Shown here in pieces: positions 52,918 through 62,781 of a stretch of 64,000 bases of DNA. The translations under genes were made by a program, and so were the position numbers. Each line of letters starts with the position of its first letter. Within the stretch, counting starts at the first letter, position 1. This DNA is from Prevotella bivia DSM 20514 (GTDB lineage Bacteria; Bacteroidota; Bacteroidia; Bacteroidales; Bacteroidaceae). The notes beneath the pieces were generated by a model. It worked only from the letters and a program-made list of their open reading frames with translations, did no database searches and was not told the DNA's origin. The stretch covers positions 1,388,975 to 1,452,974 of the forward strand of contig NZ_JH660660.1 of assembly GCF_000262545.1 (NCBI RefSeq), in the 5' to 3' direction.

Positions 52918-52943
52918 TTTTATTCCTTAGTTCTCTCTATTAG

Positions 52944-52976
52944 ATTTTGGCAAATAACGCTTGTTATTGCCAAAAT
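52944..52976. terminator. Bidirectional terminator
   Basis: ATTTTGGCAAATAAC and GTTATTGCCAAAAT form a stem between the helicase stop and the convergent AbiE operon. Confidence 0.6.
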
Positions 52977-53000
52977 GTAATAGATTGCTTGTGTTGTTTA

Positions 53001-54008
53001 CTATTTGCTTATCCTAAACCTTTCTTGAAGTTCGGATAGCGCATCTAATAGTTCTTCAAATGAAGGTTTTTTCCCATAAATCATTGATTCCATCATTGCC
53101 TGATAATCTGATTTCCATTCTTCAAGAATATCTTTCTGGGGAACAATCTGGAGACGTTTGCGTACATCGGGAGTATAATCCACATCTTTCACTGAAGTAT
53201 AGATTTCTCTATGATGACGAATAGATTCCCATAATGCATCATCTGCAATGGCTTTCTTTGCAAAATCTTTATTCATCATGGCATAAAGGTCATAAAGATG
53301 TCGACTCTTGCGCTCTGCTATCATTCCGTGTCCGGGAATGGAGAAGAGTTCGTGAAGCAAGAACGCCTTTTCAAGGAATGTCTTTGCGGGAATAGCAGTA
53401 TGAACGGCACTGTCAGCCAATGGTGTAATCGGAAGATGCTCTCCAATAATACTTTTAATTTGTATTGATTCTGTCGGTTCAAGCAAAGAACGTGCACTCA
53501 CTTCCAATACAATATCAGGGCGGAGATATGTAAGCCCCTTGTCAAAAACTGATTTATAGTGAAGATAAATCTGACGTGGCTCGGGATAGGTGGCGTCACC
53601 TTCGCCATTAGGTTGGGCATTAACTGTGACAAACGACAGCAAGCCTTGTCTTTTTAGTCCTTCACAAATCATAGGGGTTAGTTTCTCTAAAATAAAAAGC
53701 GATGATGCCTTGCGCAATTTCTTGATTTGTTTTTTTGTGAGATCTCCTTCAGGAGCACCAAGAAAAACAGGATTGATAGCAACATCTATATCTTCCGAGA
53801 ATCGCTCTATAAGTTTCCAACCTTTGCTCAGACTTGTGCCGCCTTTGAAAACAAGATGCTCTGCTATAGGAAGTGAAAATATTGTTTGCAAGATTGCTGT
53901 TACCCAAAAATCTTTCTCAATCACTTGTGCGGGTAACCCGACTTTATCTGCAATTGATTCATAGACGCTTTTCCGTTGTGAGTCGGATAATCCAAGAAAC
54001 CTATTCAT
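53001..54008 (-). CDS. AbiEii-type nucleotidyltransferase toxin
   Basis: A 335-residue protein of the AbiEii/AbiGii toxin family. It has the GG(T/S)xLS nucleotidyltransferase motif (LVFKGGTSLSKGW) and the acidic FSEDIDVAI motif. A C-terminal helical domain includes SRHLYDLYAMM. AbiEii is a GTP-binding nucleotidyltransferase that blocks growth on phage infection. The start ATG at 54008 overlaps the antitoxin stop by 8 bases; an in-frame TTG 9 bases upstream is less likely. Confidence 0.85.
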   Translation of the reverse strand: MNRFLGLSDSQRKSVYESIADKVGLPAQVIEKDFWVTAILQTIFSLPIAEHLVFKGGTSLSKGWKLIERFSEDIDVAINPVFLGAPEGDLTKKQIKKLRKASSLFILEKLTPMICEGLKRQGLLSFVTVNAQPNGEGDATYPEPRQIYLHYKSVFDKGLTYLRPDIVLEVSARSLLEPTESIQIKSIIGEHLPITPLADSAVHTAIPAKTFLEKAFLLHELFSIPGHGMIAERKSRHLYDLYAMMNKDFAKKAIADDALWESIRHHREIYTSVKDVDYTPDVRKRLQIVPQKDILEEWKSDYQAMMESMIYGKKPSFEELLDALSELQERFRISK

Positions 54009-54606
54009 ATAGACCAACTATAAATTCCCTTACCTTTGAAGGCATCAGTTTGAGGTCGGCAACTTGAAGGTGAGGATTTTCGTTTAACTTCATTTTAATG
54101 GTAGCAACCTGCTCATTAGTCAGGTTCTCTACTTTCCAGTCTTTAAGGGCTGTTGTTAAGAGAAGAGCCAACCGGTTACGGATGGAGAAATATCTGGGAG
54201 AGGCGCGCTTGAATTTTATGTTTTTCCCTTCGCCAAGATTTATAGTTCGTGAGACGCCATCGGTTAAGTAAGCTATATTCATCGGTATCTGTTGAGTCAG
54301 TCCTAACTGGTATTGGGCATAAAGTCCCGTTGGGACAATTCTTGCGCCATCCCTTTTTGCCATTGCTTTGGCAATATCCTCAAGCGATGGAGGAACCATA
54401 CCCAGGCCATATACTTTTTCCATTTTGGGGTAGCAATAAATGCCACGTGCAACCCTAAGCATCTGTCCTTTTTTTACGAGACGTTCCAAAGCCTTATTAA
54501 CGGCATCTCGATTGCCATACGAAATAAAATCCCCCACAAAAAACACAGAACCACGTCCGCACTTCTTTGATTTTATAAGTATTTTACATTCAATGCTTTT
54601 TGTCAT
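54001..54606 (-). CDS. AbiEi-type antitoxin (DUF6088-like)
   Basis: The 201-residue protein has an N-terminal winged helix (RGSVFFVGDFISYGNRDAVNKALERLVKKGQMLRVARGIYCYPK) and a C-terminal domain with the LTDGVSRTINLGEGKNIKFKRA stretch, as in AbiEi antitoxins. AbiEi represses the operon and neutralises AbiEii. The gene lies upstream of, and overlaps, the toxin gene in the standard order. Confidence 0.8.
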   Translation of the reverse strand: MTKSIECKILIKSKKCGRGSVFFVGDFISYGNRDAVNKALERLVKKGQMLRVARGIYCYPKMEKVYGLGMVPPSLEDIAKAMAKRDGARIVPTGLYAQYQLGLTQQIPMNIAYLTDGVSRTINLGEGKNIKFKRASPRYFSIRNRLALLLTTALKDWKVENLTNEQVATIKMKLNENPHLQVADLKLMPSKVREFIVGLYE

Positions 54607-54831
54607 AATTATAATTATATTTTGTCGCGAAATAATGCATTATTCACGACAACAAAGGTACATATAAAATCTCATAATCAGCACAAAAAAATAGAGAAAA
54701 GTACGAGTTTAACGAGCTATGCCAGTATTAATGTACGTATAATCAATTTTGTAACCGTTATTTTGTAATGTAACTGCTTGCATTTACACAACAAAGCAAC
54801 AATAAAAACCAACAAATACGCATAACCAACC
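54607..54831. other. AbiE promoter region and boundary of element B duplication
   Basis: AT-rich gene-free DNA. On the minus strand it must hold the AbiE promoter; no clear box was fixed. The left boundary of the duplicated element B segment is about 54832. Confidence 0.35.
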
Positions 54832-55130
54832 ATCTCGCCTTCTCAGCATCTCGTCAATCTCTTCCCAGAGAAAAAGTAATCGTCCATTGGCTTTGAGATA
54901 AGGAATTTTTCCAGCCCAAACCCAGTTTTAAATGGTCTTTTGTTCCAACTTCAAAGTTTTGGAGACATCTATGATATCCAAGTATTCGGGTTTCAATGGA
55001 GGGTGAATGGTCGTATCTACTTCCTGTTCCGTAGGACAAGCAGACGGTCGAGCTTGTCTTCCATATTCTTCTGTTTATCAAACAGGCGTTTCTGCCATGT
55101 ATCTTCTGGCTGTTGATCTAAGTATGGCAT
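54832..55130 (-). pseudogene. Degenerate copy of the element B HTH gene
   Basis: This is a duplicate of 57922-58227. It starts with the same pattern as that gene (MPYLD, then [10 protein letters not shown]) but has a frameshift after LDRLLVL, and an in-frame TAA replaces the Tyr codon of the KTIYNW motif. It is clearly inactive. Confidence 0.75.
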
Positions 55131-55788
55131 AATTCTCCTTTTTGATAATTCCCACTTGTATCTTGTATCAAAATACGCTGCTCTTTCATATAGGTAATAT
55201 ATTTCTTTGCGGTCCTGTCCTTGATTTCCATCTCTCGCATCAGAACATCACAAAGTTCCTGATAGGTGAGCTTGAAAGAATTTCGAAAGGCTTCTCTTAT
55301 AACGCCAACGAGTTCAACAGTCTTGCGCTTTTCCTTGTCTTCCTTGGATTTTTCACCACGATAGACGTGCATATCCTCAGCCTTGTTTCAGCCGAAAAGC
55401 ATCATCAGTACGTCCAACGGGCTTCCGTCACGGACTTTCAATGCCTTCACCACAGAGTATTCGGGATTGTCATCTTTCTCTATGGAGAGAATACCAGCAG
55501 CTTTGCGCTGCAACTCTGAACCAATATGCCCACAGAGTTTGATACCATTCGGCACGAAGTGTAGCACGCAGATGATGCAGGTGTTGTAAATTCCTGCCAA
55601 GCGGTAAAGCCCATCCACGATGGCAATACTTTCCGTTTCATCGTTGGCAGAGCGTATCAAGTCAGCTATGTCGTCAATCATCACGAGGTGAATGCACCCA
55701 TGTTTGTGATGAAACTGGTCCATACTTTCACGAATAAGTTTCAGCAGGTCTTTACGAGAAAGCGAAGCGAGATACAGAGAATGATAAT
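55118..55788 (-). pseudogene. Degenerate 3' part of element B primase-helicase
   Basis: This duplicates the C-terminal part of the primase-helicase at 58215-58889. The helicase Walker B region (HLVMIDDIADLIRS) and C-terminal segment are recognisable, but a stop at about 55388 breaks MMLFG from the following [13 protein letters not shown]. Homology starts abruptly at ACAGAGAATGATAATACT (55773-55790). Confidence 0.75.
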
Positions 55789-55826
55789 ACTAATGGAAGT
55801 GTATCTGTAATTATTTATTGAATCAG

Positions 55827-55867
55827 TTAGATTATGGCAACAAAATTAATTTATTGCCAAAATCTAA
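55827..55867 (-). terminator. Hairpin after the small acidic gene
   Basis: TTAGATTATGGCAA pairs with TTGCCAAAATCTAA around a 13-nt loop; it lies downstream of the minus-strand gene at 55934. Confidence 0.55.
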
Positions 55868-55933
55868 CATGTCTTAATACACATGATATAACTTGTAGAT
55901 TTTGTTAAACCAAGTGGTAGAGTATCTTAATCA

Positions 55934-56161
55934 TTAAAGTTCTTCTCTATTTTCATCTTCCCAGACATGGAAAAAATGTTTTGCATTTGTTGAGTTTACT
56001 TCTTCATCATCAATCCAATCGTCTACTCCAACTTCCATCCTCGGATTCTCACTTGACGAAGTTGCTGCCAGTACGGGTTCTCCCATTTCAAAAATCGTAA
56101 TTTTTGGTGCTATATATTTCTTCTTTATCTGATTATTTATTTCTATTTTTTTTGTTTCCAT
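55934..56161 (-). CDS. Small acidic protein partnered with fimbrillin (75 aa)
   Basis: A 75-residue protein with the same conserved core as the product of 11035-11208: KKKYIAPKITIFEMGEPVLAATS. A strongly acidic, variable tail (VDDWIDDEEVNSTN) follows. It lies 18 bases behind the fimbrillin gene. The conserved core with variable acidic end suggests a leader-like or partner-binding N-terminal part. Function unknown. Confidence 0.6.
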   Translation of the reverse strand: METKKIEINNQIKKKYIAPKITIFEMGEPVLAATSSSENPRMEVGVDDWIDDEEVNSTNAKHFFHVWEDENREEL

Positions 56162-56179
56162 CTTTTTACATTTTAAGAA

Positions 56180-57847
56180 TTAAAATTTAAATACAGGACG
56201 TATAAAACAGCCTCCCAGTGCTGTACGGTGCCATTGTAAGTACTGCTTACCCTTAATATCATATAACCACAAAAATGATGACTTTGAATTCTCGGAAACA
56301 TTAATCCAATAACGGGATGGTTGCCAATCGTAATACGGTGGTAGGTATCCTATAAAACAATCATGATAAACCTCGTCTTCACCATACCGTTCTGTTGATT
56401 CCATAAAATCATTAAGTCTTCCATAGTCCCACGGTTGGGTTGTATAATGTGGTTTATTACTATATTTAGTACCGCCAAAAGCATCAAATATTAAATCAAA
56501 ATCTTTGAATCTTGGCACATACCATTGGGTCCAAGATGGCGCTACTTTCTGATATTCAGAAAGGTATGTGTCTACTTTCTCCAATTCCTCTATTAAAAAC
56601 AAGTTGGTCCTGTCCGGGCTTTTTAGATTTCGCAAAGATATGGCAAGTCCATGTTTGCTATAAGGTGCAGGGCCGTTACCATTATCACTTATATATGCAA
56701 TCATGGCAACAGGTTTCTCACCTGCATTGTCTGCTTCTTCACAAGTCGAATAAATATTGCCAGCATCGGATATCACCCAACCAAGTTTAGGCTCTTGGAG
56801 TGTTGTATTTTGGTCAGGGTAGCCAATGAAGTCATCCATAATAGTAATCGTGTATTTGTATCTTTTTCCTGCTTTCAAATCAGCTTTGAAAGGAAAATAA
56901 GTAATGCCATAACTATTGTAGTCGCCAACAACATATTGACCTGTGCTGTGGTTATAAATTTTACATTTAACCCATACATAGGAATAAACGTTTTGTGCGT
57001 CATTCTCACCAATAGCCTTATTAATGTCTGCAATTCTAACGCCTGACTTGGGATTCCACGGTTGATGATTCAACGGAACTATAAAAATGTCTTTGCTGGC
57101 ATTAAGATATGATTTATCTGCTTTTTCAAAGTTTTCTATTTCAAATGAATATTCACCAAGTCCTAAATAATCCCTTGCCATGCGTGTTTGAACCGCCCCA
57201 TTTCCCTGCATTGTAAACTCTGCTTCATGATACACCCCCTTTAAGCCAATTTGCTTGATGTCCATGATTTCAAGATTGTTTGACATATTGGAAATTCCAA
57301 ACTTGATTTGTGAAAGGAGGTGATGGAATTGTAGTTTTACGGTACCATGATTTGCTTGTTTATATTCATCTGATTCGAAAGCCGCCATATAATCCTCGTT
57401 TCCACCCGAATATACACCAAGGCTTACCTCGTGGTTGCTCCATACATCTATTTCCGGTCTGCTTCCAAAATTATTGGGAGAGTTGACCGCAACAAAATGC
57501 AGGGATTCATCTTCCAGCCATCTCTTTTTCATATTATCGTCTTTATATGAGAATTTGCCATTACCTTGATTGACTATTTCTACATTATCCATATATGGTT
57601 CTTCTTCTCCTGGGTCGTCAAGGAACGCATACACATAAAAGTTTTTCAATTTCTTGACATAGTTTTGCGAGTCAAACGCTGTTCGTGTATGAGTTTGATT
57701 GTTCTCTGCAACAGAAAAGTTGATAAAGTCAGAAGGAGATGCTACATTGGATACAACCTGTTCTTCATCAGAACAAGATACCATCCCCAACAGGATAAAG
57801 ACTAACAACACCACAGCTGGTGGATTTGATAATTTTCGTAATTTCAT
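56180..57847 (-). CDS. Fimbrillin-family (Mfa-like) lipoprotein
   Basis: A 555-residue paralogue of the product at 11251-12903. The signal peptide ends GMVSC (Cys about 25). The fimbrillin-like strand VKLQFHHLLSQIKFGI and the motif YPDQNTTLQEPKLGWVISDAGNIY are shared with the other copy, as is the C-terminal PSWTQWYVPRFKDFDLIFDAFGG. It is predicted to be a surface adhesin or fimbrial component. It lies between the element B HTH gene and the small acidic gene, all on one strand. Confidence 0.75.
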   Translation of the reverse strand: MKLRKLSNPPAVVLLVFILLGMVSCSDEEQVVSNVASPSDFINFSVAENNQTHTRTAFDSQNYVKKLKNFYVYAFLDDPGEEEPYMDNVEIVNQGNGKFSYKDDNMKKRWLEDESLHFVAVNSPNNFGSRPEIDVWSNHEVSLGVYSGGNEDYMAAFESDEYKQANHGTVKLQFHHLLSQIKFGISNMSNNLEIMDIKQIGLKGVYHEAEFTMQGNGAVQTRMARDYLGLGEYSFEIENFEKADKSYLNASKDIFIVPLNHQPWNPKSGVRIADINKAIGENDAQNVYSYVWVKCKIYNHSTGQYVVGDYNSYGITYFPFKADLKAGKRYKYTITIMDDFIGYPDQNTTLQEPKLGWVISDAGNIYSTCEEADNAGEKPVAMIAYISDNGNGPAPYSKHGLAISLRNLKSPDRTNLFLIEELEKVDTYLSEYQKVAPSWTQWYVPRFKDFDLIFDAFGGTKYSNKPHYTTQPWDYGRLNDFMESTERYGEDEVYHDCFIGYLPPYYDWQPSRYWINVSENSKSSFLWLYDIKGKQYLQWHRTALGGCFIRPVFKF

Positions 57848-57921
57848 AAGTTTCTTTTTTTGTTATTGAATTGTCATAACGATTAAAGTTTGATTGAGTG
57901 AAAGGGTGAGATAGTTCTTCC

Positions 57922-58227
57922 TCACTCCTCTCTTCTTTGTAACATTTTATCTATCTCACTCCTAAGGAAAAGCAATCGACCATTAGCCTTGAGATAAGGA
58001 ATTTTCCCTGCCCACACCCAGTTGTAGATGGTCTTTTGTTCCACTTTGAGTATCTTGGACACATCTATGATATCCAAATATTCGGGTTTCAATGGTGGAT
58101 GAACAGTCGTATCGACGGATTGCTCTTGCAGGACAAGCAGACGGTCGAGTTTGTCCTCGACATTCATGAGCTTATCGAACAGGCGTTTTTGCCAAGTGTC
58201 TTCTGCATTATAGTTTATGTACGGCAT
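57922..58227 (-). CDS. Helix-turn-helix protein (MerR/Xis-like)
   Basis: A 101-residue protein with a coiled N-terminus ([26 protein letters not shown]) and a HTH ([44 protein letters not shown]). This is the standard helix-turn-helix of excisionase-like DNA-binding proteins. It overlaps the primase-helicase gene by 13 bases. The degenerate duplicate is at 54832-55130. Confidence 0.75.
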   Translation of the reverse strand: MPYINYNAEDTWQKRLFDKLMNVEDKLDRLLVLQEQSVDTTVHPPLKPEYLDIIDVSKILKVEQKTIYNWVWAGKIPYLKANGRLLFLRSEIDKMLQRREE

Positions 58228-60275
58228 AATTCTCCTTTTTGATAGTTGCCATTGATATCCTGTGCCAAGATATGTTGCTCTTTCATGTAGGCGATGTATT
58301 TCTTTGCTGTTCTGTCCTTAATTTCCATTTCTCGCATCAGAACATCACAAAGTTCCTGATAGGTGAGTTTGAAAGAATTTCGGAAGGCTTCTCTTATAAC
58401 GCCAACGAGTTCATCGGTCTTACGCTTTTCCTTGTCCTCCTTGGACTTCTCACCACGATAGACGTGCATACCCTCTGCCTTGTCCCATCCAAAAAGCATC
58501 ATCGGCACATCCAAGGGGCTTCCGTCACGGACTTTCAGAGCTTTCACCACAGAGTATTCAGGATTGTCATCTTTCTCTATGGAGAGAATGCCTGCCGCCT
58601 TGCGTTGAAGTTCGGAGCCAATATGCCCACGGAGTTTGATACCATTTGGCACGAAGTGCAGCACGCAGATGATGCAGGTGTTGTAAATCCCTGCCAGACG
58701 GTAAAGCTCATCCACGATGGCAATACTTTCCGTCTCATCGTTGGCGGAACGTATCAAGTCAGCTATGCCGTCAATCACCACAAGATGGATGCCCCCATGC
58801 TTGTGGTGAAACAAATCCATACTCTCACGGATAAGTTTCAACCGGTCTTTGCGGGAGAGCGAAGCAAGATACAGAGAATGATAATACTCAGGTACTGTTG
58901 CCTGTGAAGCCCGACGGAGTGTCTTGCCTAAATTCTTATGAAGTTGTGCCTCTGACTGTTCTGTGTCATAGTGCAGGACTGCCAAGCCTTTGGGATTGGC
59001 GGTAATCTCCAAGCCCAAGGTTTTCTCTATTGGCAGTTGTTCTACTCCCAATGTTCCAGCAAGAATGGCTCCGACATAGTTACTCTTGCCCGTACCCTCT
59101 CCTCCGGTGATGCAGAATAGATTGTCTTGTGTTCCCAATGGGACACCATTCACAGCCACCACCGATTTGGAAATGTCAGGAGGGTTTTCGTAGTCTATTT
59201 CACAGGAACGTAACATCATCATTGTTTGTGTGTATAATTCAGAAAGTTTATCCGTAAGCAAAGATTGTAATTCATGTTCCGTCCTCCCCAAGGCAAAGAA
59301 GTCAGAGATGTCTTTTTCACTCTTAATTCCTTGAAGAGGCAACTCCAAGTGTAGTACATTATATTGTGCCAATAGTTCCATCTGTCTCTGTGCTTCACGC
59401 AGTCCTGTGGCATCCATATCATAAAGCAGGATGATGTGCCTAAAGCGGAGTTGTAGGCTTTCAATGATATTTTCTGGTATAGAAGCCGTTTCACTGTTGA
59501 AACAAATAGCATTGAAATGATGGGCAGAAAGCGACAAGACATCTTTCTCCCCACCTGTGATGAAGAGAATGTCGCCTTTGGTGGGCAATTGCTCAAATCC
59601 AAAGACATAATCTTTCAATTTCTCACCTCCGTAGAGAAAGCGCAATTTGCTGTGCGGACGATATATCTTTATAAAATCTCCCATGATGTAACAGAATATT
59701 GGCTCTTCTTTCGTAGAGCTTAGCGTGAACTGTTTACCTTGACAGGAGATGGCTTCATAACTTCGCAGCGACTTCACGCTGTATTGTGTCAATGTTCTGT
59801 CCGTTATTCCATATCGTAACCAAAAATTCTTTTCTTCTTCATTGAAAGGCTGTTCATGAATCTTAAACCAGCGTTTGTTTTCTGGAGTTCCAGAAACAGC
59901 ATTCTTATGTCCTACAGAAAAAGTACTCTTTGTATAACTTCTATTTTGCTCCGATGCGCCTCTGTTTTCAATAGAAATATTGAGTCCCAAGTCATGTACA
60001 ATCATAGCCAGCACCTTTCTAAACTCTGTACGAACATCAAGTCCCATAATTGCGGCAGCAAACCAGAAACAGTCCCCAGAATACGCTTCATTACCGAAGT
60101 CCTTCATGCGATAGCATTGTGATTTTTCGTCAAAGTATATATTGCATGACGCACGCCTGTCATTATACAGAGGATTGCGAAAATTGCGCTTTGGAACGAA
60201 ATCTATCGGCATGTAAAAATAAAACACTTCCAATCCATGATTGGTTCTTTGTAAAATTTCTTCTTTTAAGTTCAT
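58215..60275 (-). CDS. Primase-helicase (RepA-like) of element B
   Basis: The 686-residue protein combines a primase and a replicative helicase. The N-terminal part has [13 protein letters not shown] and [10 protein letters not shown] toprim core follows ([14 protein letters not shown] with the conserved Glu; [15 protein letters not shown] with the acidic pair). A RecA-like AAA_25 domain comes next, with Walker [12 protein letters not shown] and Walker [15 protein letters not shown]-terminal winged-helix-like domain ends it. It likely primes and unwinds the element during replication. The ATG overlaps the upstream HTH gene by 4 bases. The first 226 residues have a paralogue at 1-678. Confidence 0.85.
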   Translation of the reverse strand: MNLKEEILQRTNHGLEVFYFYMPIDFVPKRNFRNPLYNDRRASCNIYFDEKSQCYRMKDFGNEAYSGDCFWFAAAIMGLDVRTEFRKVLAMIVHDLGLNISIENRGASEQNRSYTKSTFSVGHKNAVSGTPENKRWFKIHEQPFNEEEKNFWLRYGITDRTLTQYSVKSLRSYEAISCQGKQFTLSSTKEEPIFCYIMGDFIKIYRPHSKLRFLYGGEKLKDYVFGFEQLPTKGDILFITGGEKDVLSLSAHHFNAICFNSETASIPENIIESLQLRFRHIILLYDMDATGLREAQRQMELLAQYNVLHLELPLQGIKSEKDISDFFALGRTEHELQSLLTDKLSELYTQTMMMLRSCEIDYENPPDISKSVVAVNGVPLGTQDNLFCITGGEGTGKSNYVGAILAGTLGVEQLPIEKTLGLEITANPKGLAVLHYDTEQSEAQLHKNLGKTLRRASQATVPEYYHSLYLASLSRKDRLKLIRESMDLFHHKHGGIHLVVIDGIADLIRSANDETESIAIVDELYRLAGIYNTCIICVLHFVPNGIKLRGHIGSELQRKAAGILSIEKDDNPEYSVVKALKVRDGSPLDVPMMLFGWDKAEGMHVYRGEKSKEDKEKRKTDELVGVIREAFRNSFKLTYQELCDVLMREMEIKDRTAKKYIAYMKEQHILAQDINGNYQKGELCRT

Positions 60276-60667
60276 AACTCTTCAAACAAAGTTTGGGGAT
60301 TATCGCCCATGTATCCTTTTATAATTCCATCCCTATAGGCATTAAGACGCTGCAAGGCTTCCAGCCGTCGGAACCCCTTAAAAGTTGCACGCCCAGATTT
60401 TATAGCAATGTAGACTCCCTTAAAGGGATATACAACATGATTGCTTGATATGTAGCGATAAGGAATCGTGTTGTTATCTCGCCATCGTGCAAGGGATGCC
60501 TTGGAAATGCCAAGAAGACGAAGAACGTCCGAAGAGCCTAATTCTATCTGTTCCTCCAAAACGGTATAGTCACGTTTAAGCTCCACGATAAACGAAACCA
60601 CTTGATGCAATTCTTCACGCAATGTTCTGATTTCATCAAAAAGAGAATTATTATTTTCCATTTTCAT
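60272..60667 (-). CDS. Helix-turn-helix protein, excisionase/regulator type
   Basis: A 131-residue paralogue of the product of 675-1073, with the HTH GSSDVLRLLGISKASLARWRD and the same FKGFRRLEALQRLNAY tail. It is coupled to the primase-helicase by a 4-base overlap and overlaps the gene upstream by 17 bases. Confidence 0.75.
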   Translation of the reverse strand: MKMENNNSLFDEIRTLREELHQVVSFIVELKRDYTVLEEQIELGSSDVLRLLGISKASLARWRDNNTIPYRYISSNHVVYPFKGVYIAIKSGRATFKGFRRLEALQRLNAYRDGIIKGYMGDNPQTLFEEL

Positions 60668-61124
60668 CTATAGTATTTTGAAGCACTTTTATCAGCCTTT
60701 GCAAAAGATCTTCTGTACAGCCATTACTTTCTTCAAGAACTGAAAAGAACAACTCCAAGTAAGGCAAGAATTGTGACTTTTTAATTTTGAGTATCTCCCT
60801 CAACACTATTTTGAGTTCAGCTTCCTCTATCGTATGAAAAAGTCCACTATGGTGTACCTGTGGGTTTGTTACCGATTCGACAAGTCCTGCGGGTAGATGA
60901 ATGACAAGTGTGTCCCTACCAAACGCAGTTGCACATCGCTCTAAAGAACTTAGGCGTATGTCTTTTCCCAACTTGCAGGTTTTTACAAAATTAGAATACT
61001 CAAAACCTCCTAAATTAGCTACCAGCTTCACATTAATGCAAGTTGATAACATCATGTCAATGGTTGGTTTTACCATGAAAATTCGTCCTTCCTTATTTGA
61101 TTTACATTCTTTTTTACGAGCCAT
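60651..61124 (-). CDS. Conserved element protein, regulator-like, unknown function
   Basis: A 157-residue paralogue of the product of 1125-1541 (shared EYSNFVKTCK, RCATAFGRDTLVIHLPAGL). It heads the minus-strand operon of element B. A basic N-terminus (MARKKECKSNKEGRIF) is followed by a mixed helical domain. No named family fits. It lies downstream of the palindrome at 61257-61306. Confidence 0.7.
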   Translation of the reverse strand: MARKKECKSNKEGRIFMVKPTIDMMLSTCINVKLVANLGGFEYSNFVKTCKLGKDIRLSSLERCATAFGRDTLVIHLPAGLVESVTNPQVHHSGLFHTIEEAELKIVLREILKIKKSQFLPYLELFFSVLEESNGCTEDLLQRLIKVLQNTIDENGK

Positions 61125-61256
61125 ATAAAATGAGATCTATGTTTTTTAGAATGCAAAGTTCATATGGATTGAGTTTTTATAAGAATATTACAAAACCATT
61201 ATTTGGCATTATTATACCATTTTGTTATTTTATATAATTACACAATATCATGACCT

Positions 61257-61306
61257 CAGTGCACGGTGCAAGACCCTTTATATATAAGGGCTTGCACCGT
61301 GCACTG
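61257..61306. repeat. Large palindrome of element B
   Basis: Arms CAGTGCACGGTGCAAG (61257-61272) and complement (61291-61306), with an inner CCCTT/AAGGG pairing. Compared with element A one pair of positions changed in both arms (T-A to C-G), preserving the fold. Confidence 0.75.
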
Positions 61307-61448
61307 AAAATTGTAGCCAAAAAATTTCTAAGATATTTAACATCAAATACTTGGAGAAGGTTCATTTTTTTAGTACTTTTGAACCCAAGATTTGCAAGAG
61401 TGCAATTCTATCAGCAGTATCTATGAGTACTCTCAAAATACTCTCTCG

Positions 61449-61583
61449 TGGCTACAATATGGCTACACGAAAAAAGTTTGAAACGTATAAAATATTACGA
61501 TACAAGGAGTTGCAGAGTTTAGTTCATAAACCTCTCTCTCCGCAAACAAGGGTGTAAATCAGTAAGTTGCGTGATTTACACCC
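61449..61583. repeat. Conserved end block of element B (putative att region)
   Basis: Direct TGGCTACA repeats (61449-61456 and 61460-61467), GATACAAGGAGTTGCAG (61499-61515), CCTCTCTCTCCGCA (61531-61544) and a perfect 12-bp hairpin GGGTGTAAATCA/TGATTTACACCC (61550-61583). The order and spacing match 1931-2070. Confidence 0.5.
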
Positions 61584-61687
61584 TTTATTACACCCAAAAA
61601 ACTTCATTGTATTAGAAAACTTATCGCATTTTTTTATTACAATATTCGTTTGTATTCGTGAAAGTAACAACTATCACACATACAAAT

Positions 61688-62338
61688 ATGATTTACGGAT
61701 ATATTAGAGTAAGCAGCGATAAGCAAACAGTAGAAAATCAGCGTTTTGAAATTAGCAATTTTTGTGAGCATAGAAAACTATCAATCGACGACTGGATAGA
61801 AGAAACTATTAGCGGAACGAAAAATTATAGCAAACGTCAGTTGGGTAAATTACTAAAAAAAGTGAGTAAAGATGATATTATCATTTGCAGTGAATTATCT
61901 CGGCTTGGTCGTAACTTATTTATGATAATGGAAATTCTCAATATATGTATGAATAAGGAGTGTCGCGTTTGGACTATCAAGGACAACTACCGTTTGGGCG
62001 ATGACATTCAGAGCAAAGTACTTGCCTTTGCTTTTGGACTATCTGCAGAGATAGAGCGTAACCTAATCAGCCAGCGTACCAAAGAGGCTTTGGCAAGACT
62101 GAAATCAGAAGGAAAACAAATAGGACGAGGTTATGGGAAAAGGAATAATCAACTTAATTCTAAGTGTTTGGCAAAACATGAGTATATATTAAAGAAGTTG
62201 TCTGAAGGTGTTAGCATACCAAATATTGCTAAAAAGATAAAGGTTGCAAGAGGAACGTTATACAGGTATCTTGCATATACAGAAATAAGACTGCCGACAA
62301 AATCTGTTAATGGTAGATGGAAAAGAGGAATCTATTAA
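61688..62338 (+). CDS. Serine recombinase / DNA invertase
   Basis: A 216-residue small serine recombinase (start at MIYGYIRVSSDKQ; an earlier in-frame start would add 10 residues). The catalytic Ser is Ser9, in YIRVSS. Conserved ELSRLGRNLFMIMEI and the E-helix (FAFGLSAEIERNLISQRTKEALARLKSEGKQIGRG) follow, with a C-terminal HTH (LSEGVSIPNIAKKIKVARGTLYRYL). It resembles Hin/Mpi-type DNA invertases. It lies immediately upstream of two silent specificity cassettes flanked by inverted repeats, so it is the likely enzyme for their inversion. Confidence 0.88.
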   Translation: MIYGYIRVSSDKQTVENQRFEISNFCEHRKLSIDDWIEETISGTKNYSKRQLGKLLKKVSKDDIIICSELSRLGRNLFMIMEILNICMNKECRVWTIKDNYRLGDDIQSKVLAFAFGLSAEIERNLISQRTKEALARLKSEGKQIGRGYGKRNNQLNSKCLAKHEYILKKLSEGVSIPNIAKKIKVARGTLYRYLAYTEIRLPTKSVNGRWKRGIY

Positions 62339-62342
62339 TAGG

Positions 62343-62360
62343 GTCCAGTTTTTGAAGACT
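62343..62360 (+). repeat. Outer inversion repeat, left copy
   Basis: GTCCAGTTTTTGAAGACT, 18 bp, at the 5' edge of silent cassette 1. The perfect inverted copy is at 63632-63649 inside the expressed gene. Confidence 0.8.
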
Positions 62361-62777
62361 GACCCTAAAGCTCGATATCAGGGGTATTCGTTCTACTTTA
62401 GGGAGGGATTGTGCTGGAGTGATATAAATACTACTTTTTTAAAATGTCGCAAAAAAGAAAAAAGTATTCATGATGTTAAAAGTATGAGTATTTTCGGAGT
62501 TTCTGATTTAGTTGAAGAAGACTATATCATCACTCTTATCAATTCCACTTTTATTAGTTATTACGTTGATAATTTTGTAAACAACACTCAGACATTCCAA
62601 ATAAACGATGCACGACAATTACCAGTCATTATCCCTCGAAAGGAAGAGAACGAACAGACAGTAAAGTTTGTTACGAAAGCGATACAAATAAAGAAAGGTG
62701 CTGCATTAGCTAATGAATCACTTGATACCATTCAAAAAGAAGTTGACTTATATATTGAGAAGTTGTATCATCTTTAA
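62343..62777 (+). pseudogene. Silent methyltransferase specificity cassette 1
   Basis: A promoterless frame begins in the outer repeat (VQFLKT), continues DPKARYQGYSFYFREGLCW and runs to KLYHL-stop. It is homologous throughout to the C-terminal specificity region of the expressed gene at 63179-64000 (for example NTxxFQINDARQLPxIIP). No start codon belongs to it. It would be expressed only after inversion places it behind the expressed gene's 5' part. The 5' end overlaps none of the recombinase coding region. Confidence 0.8.
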
Positions 62778-62781
62778 AGAT

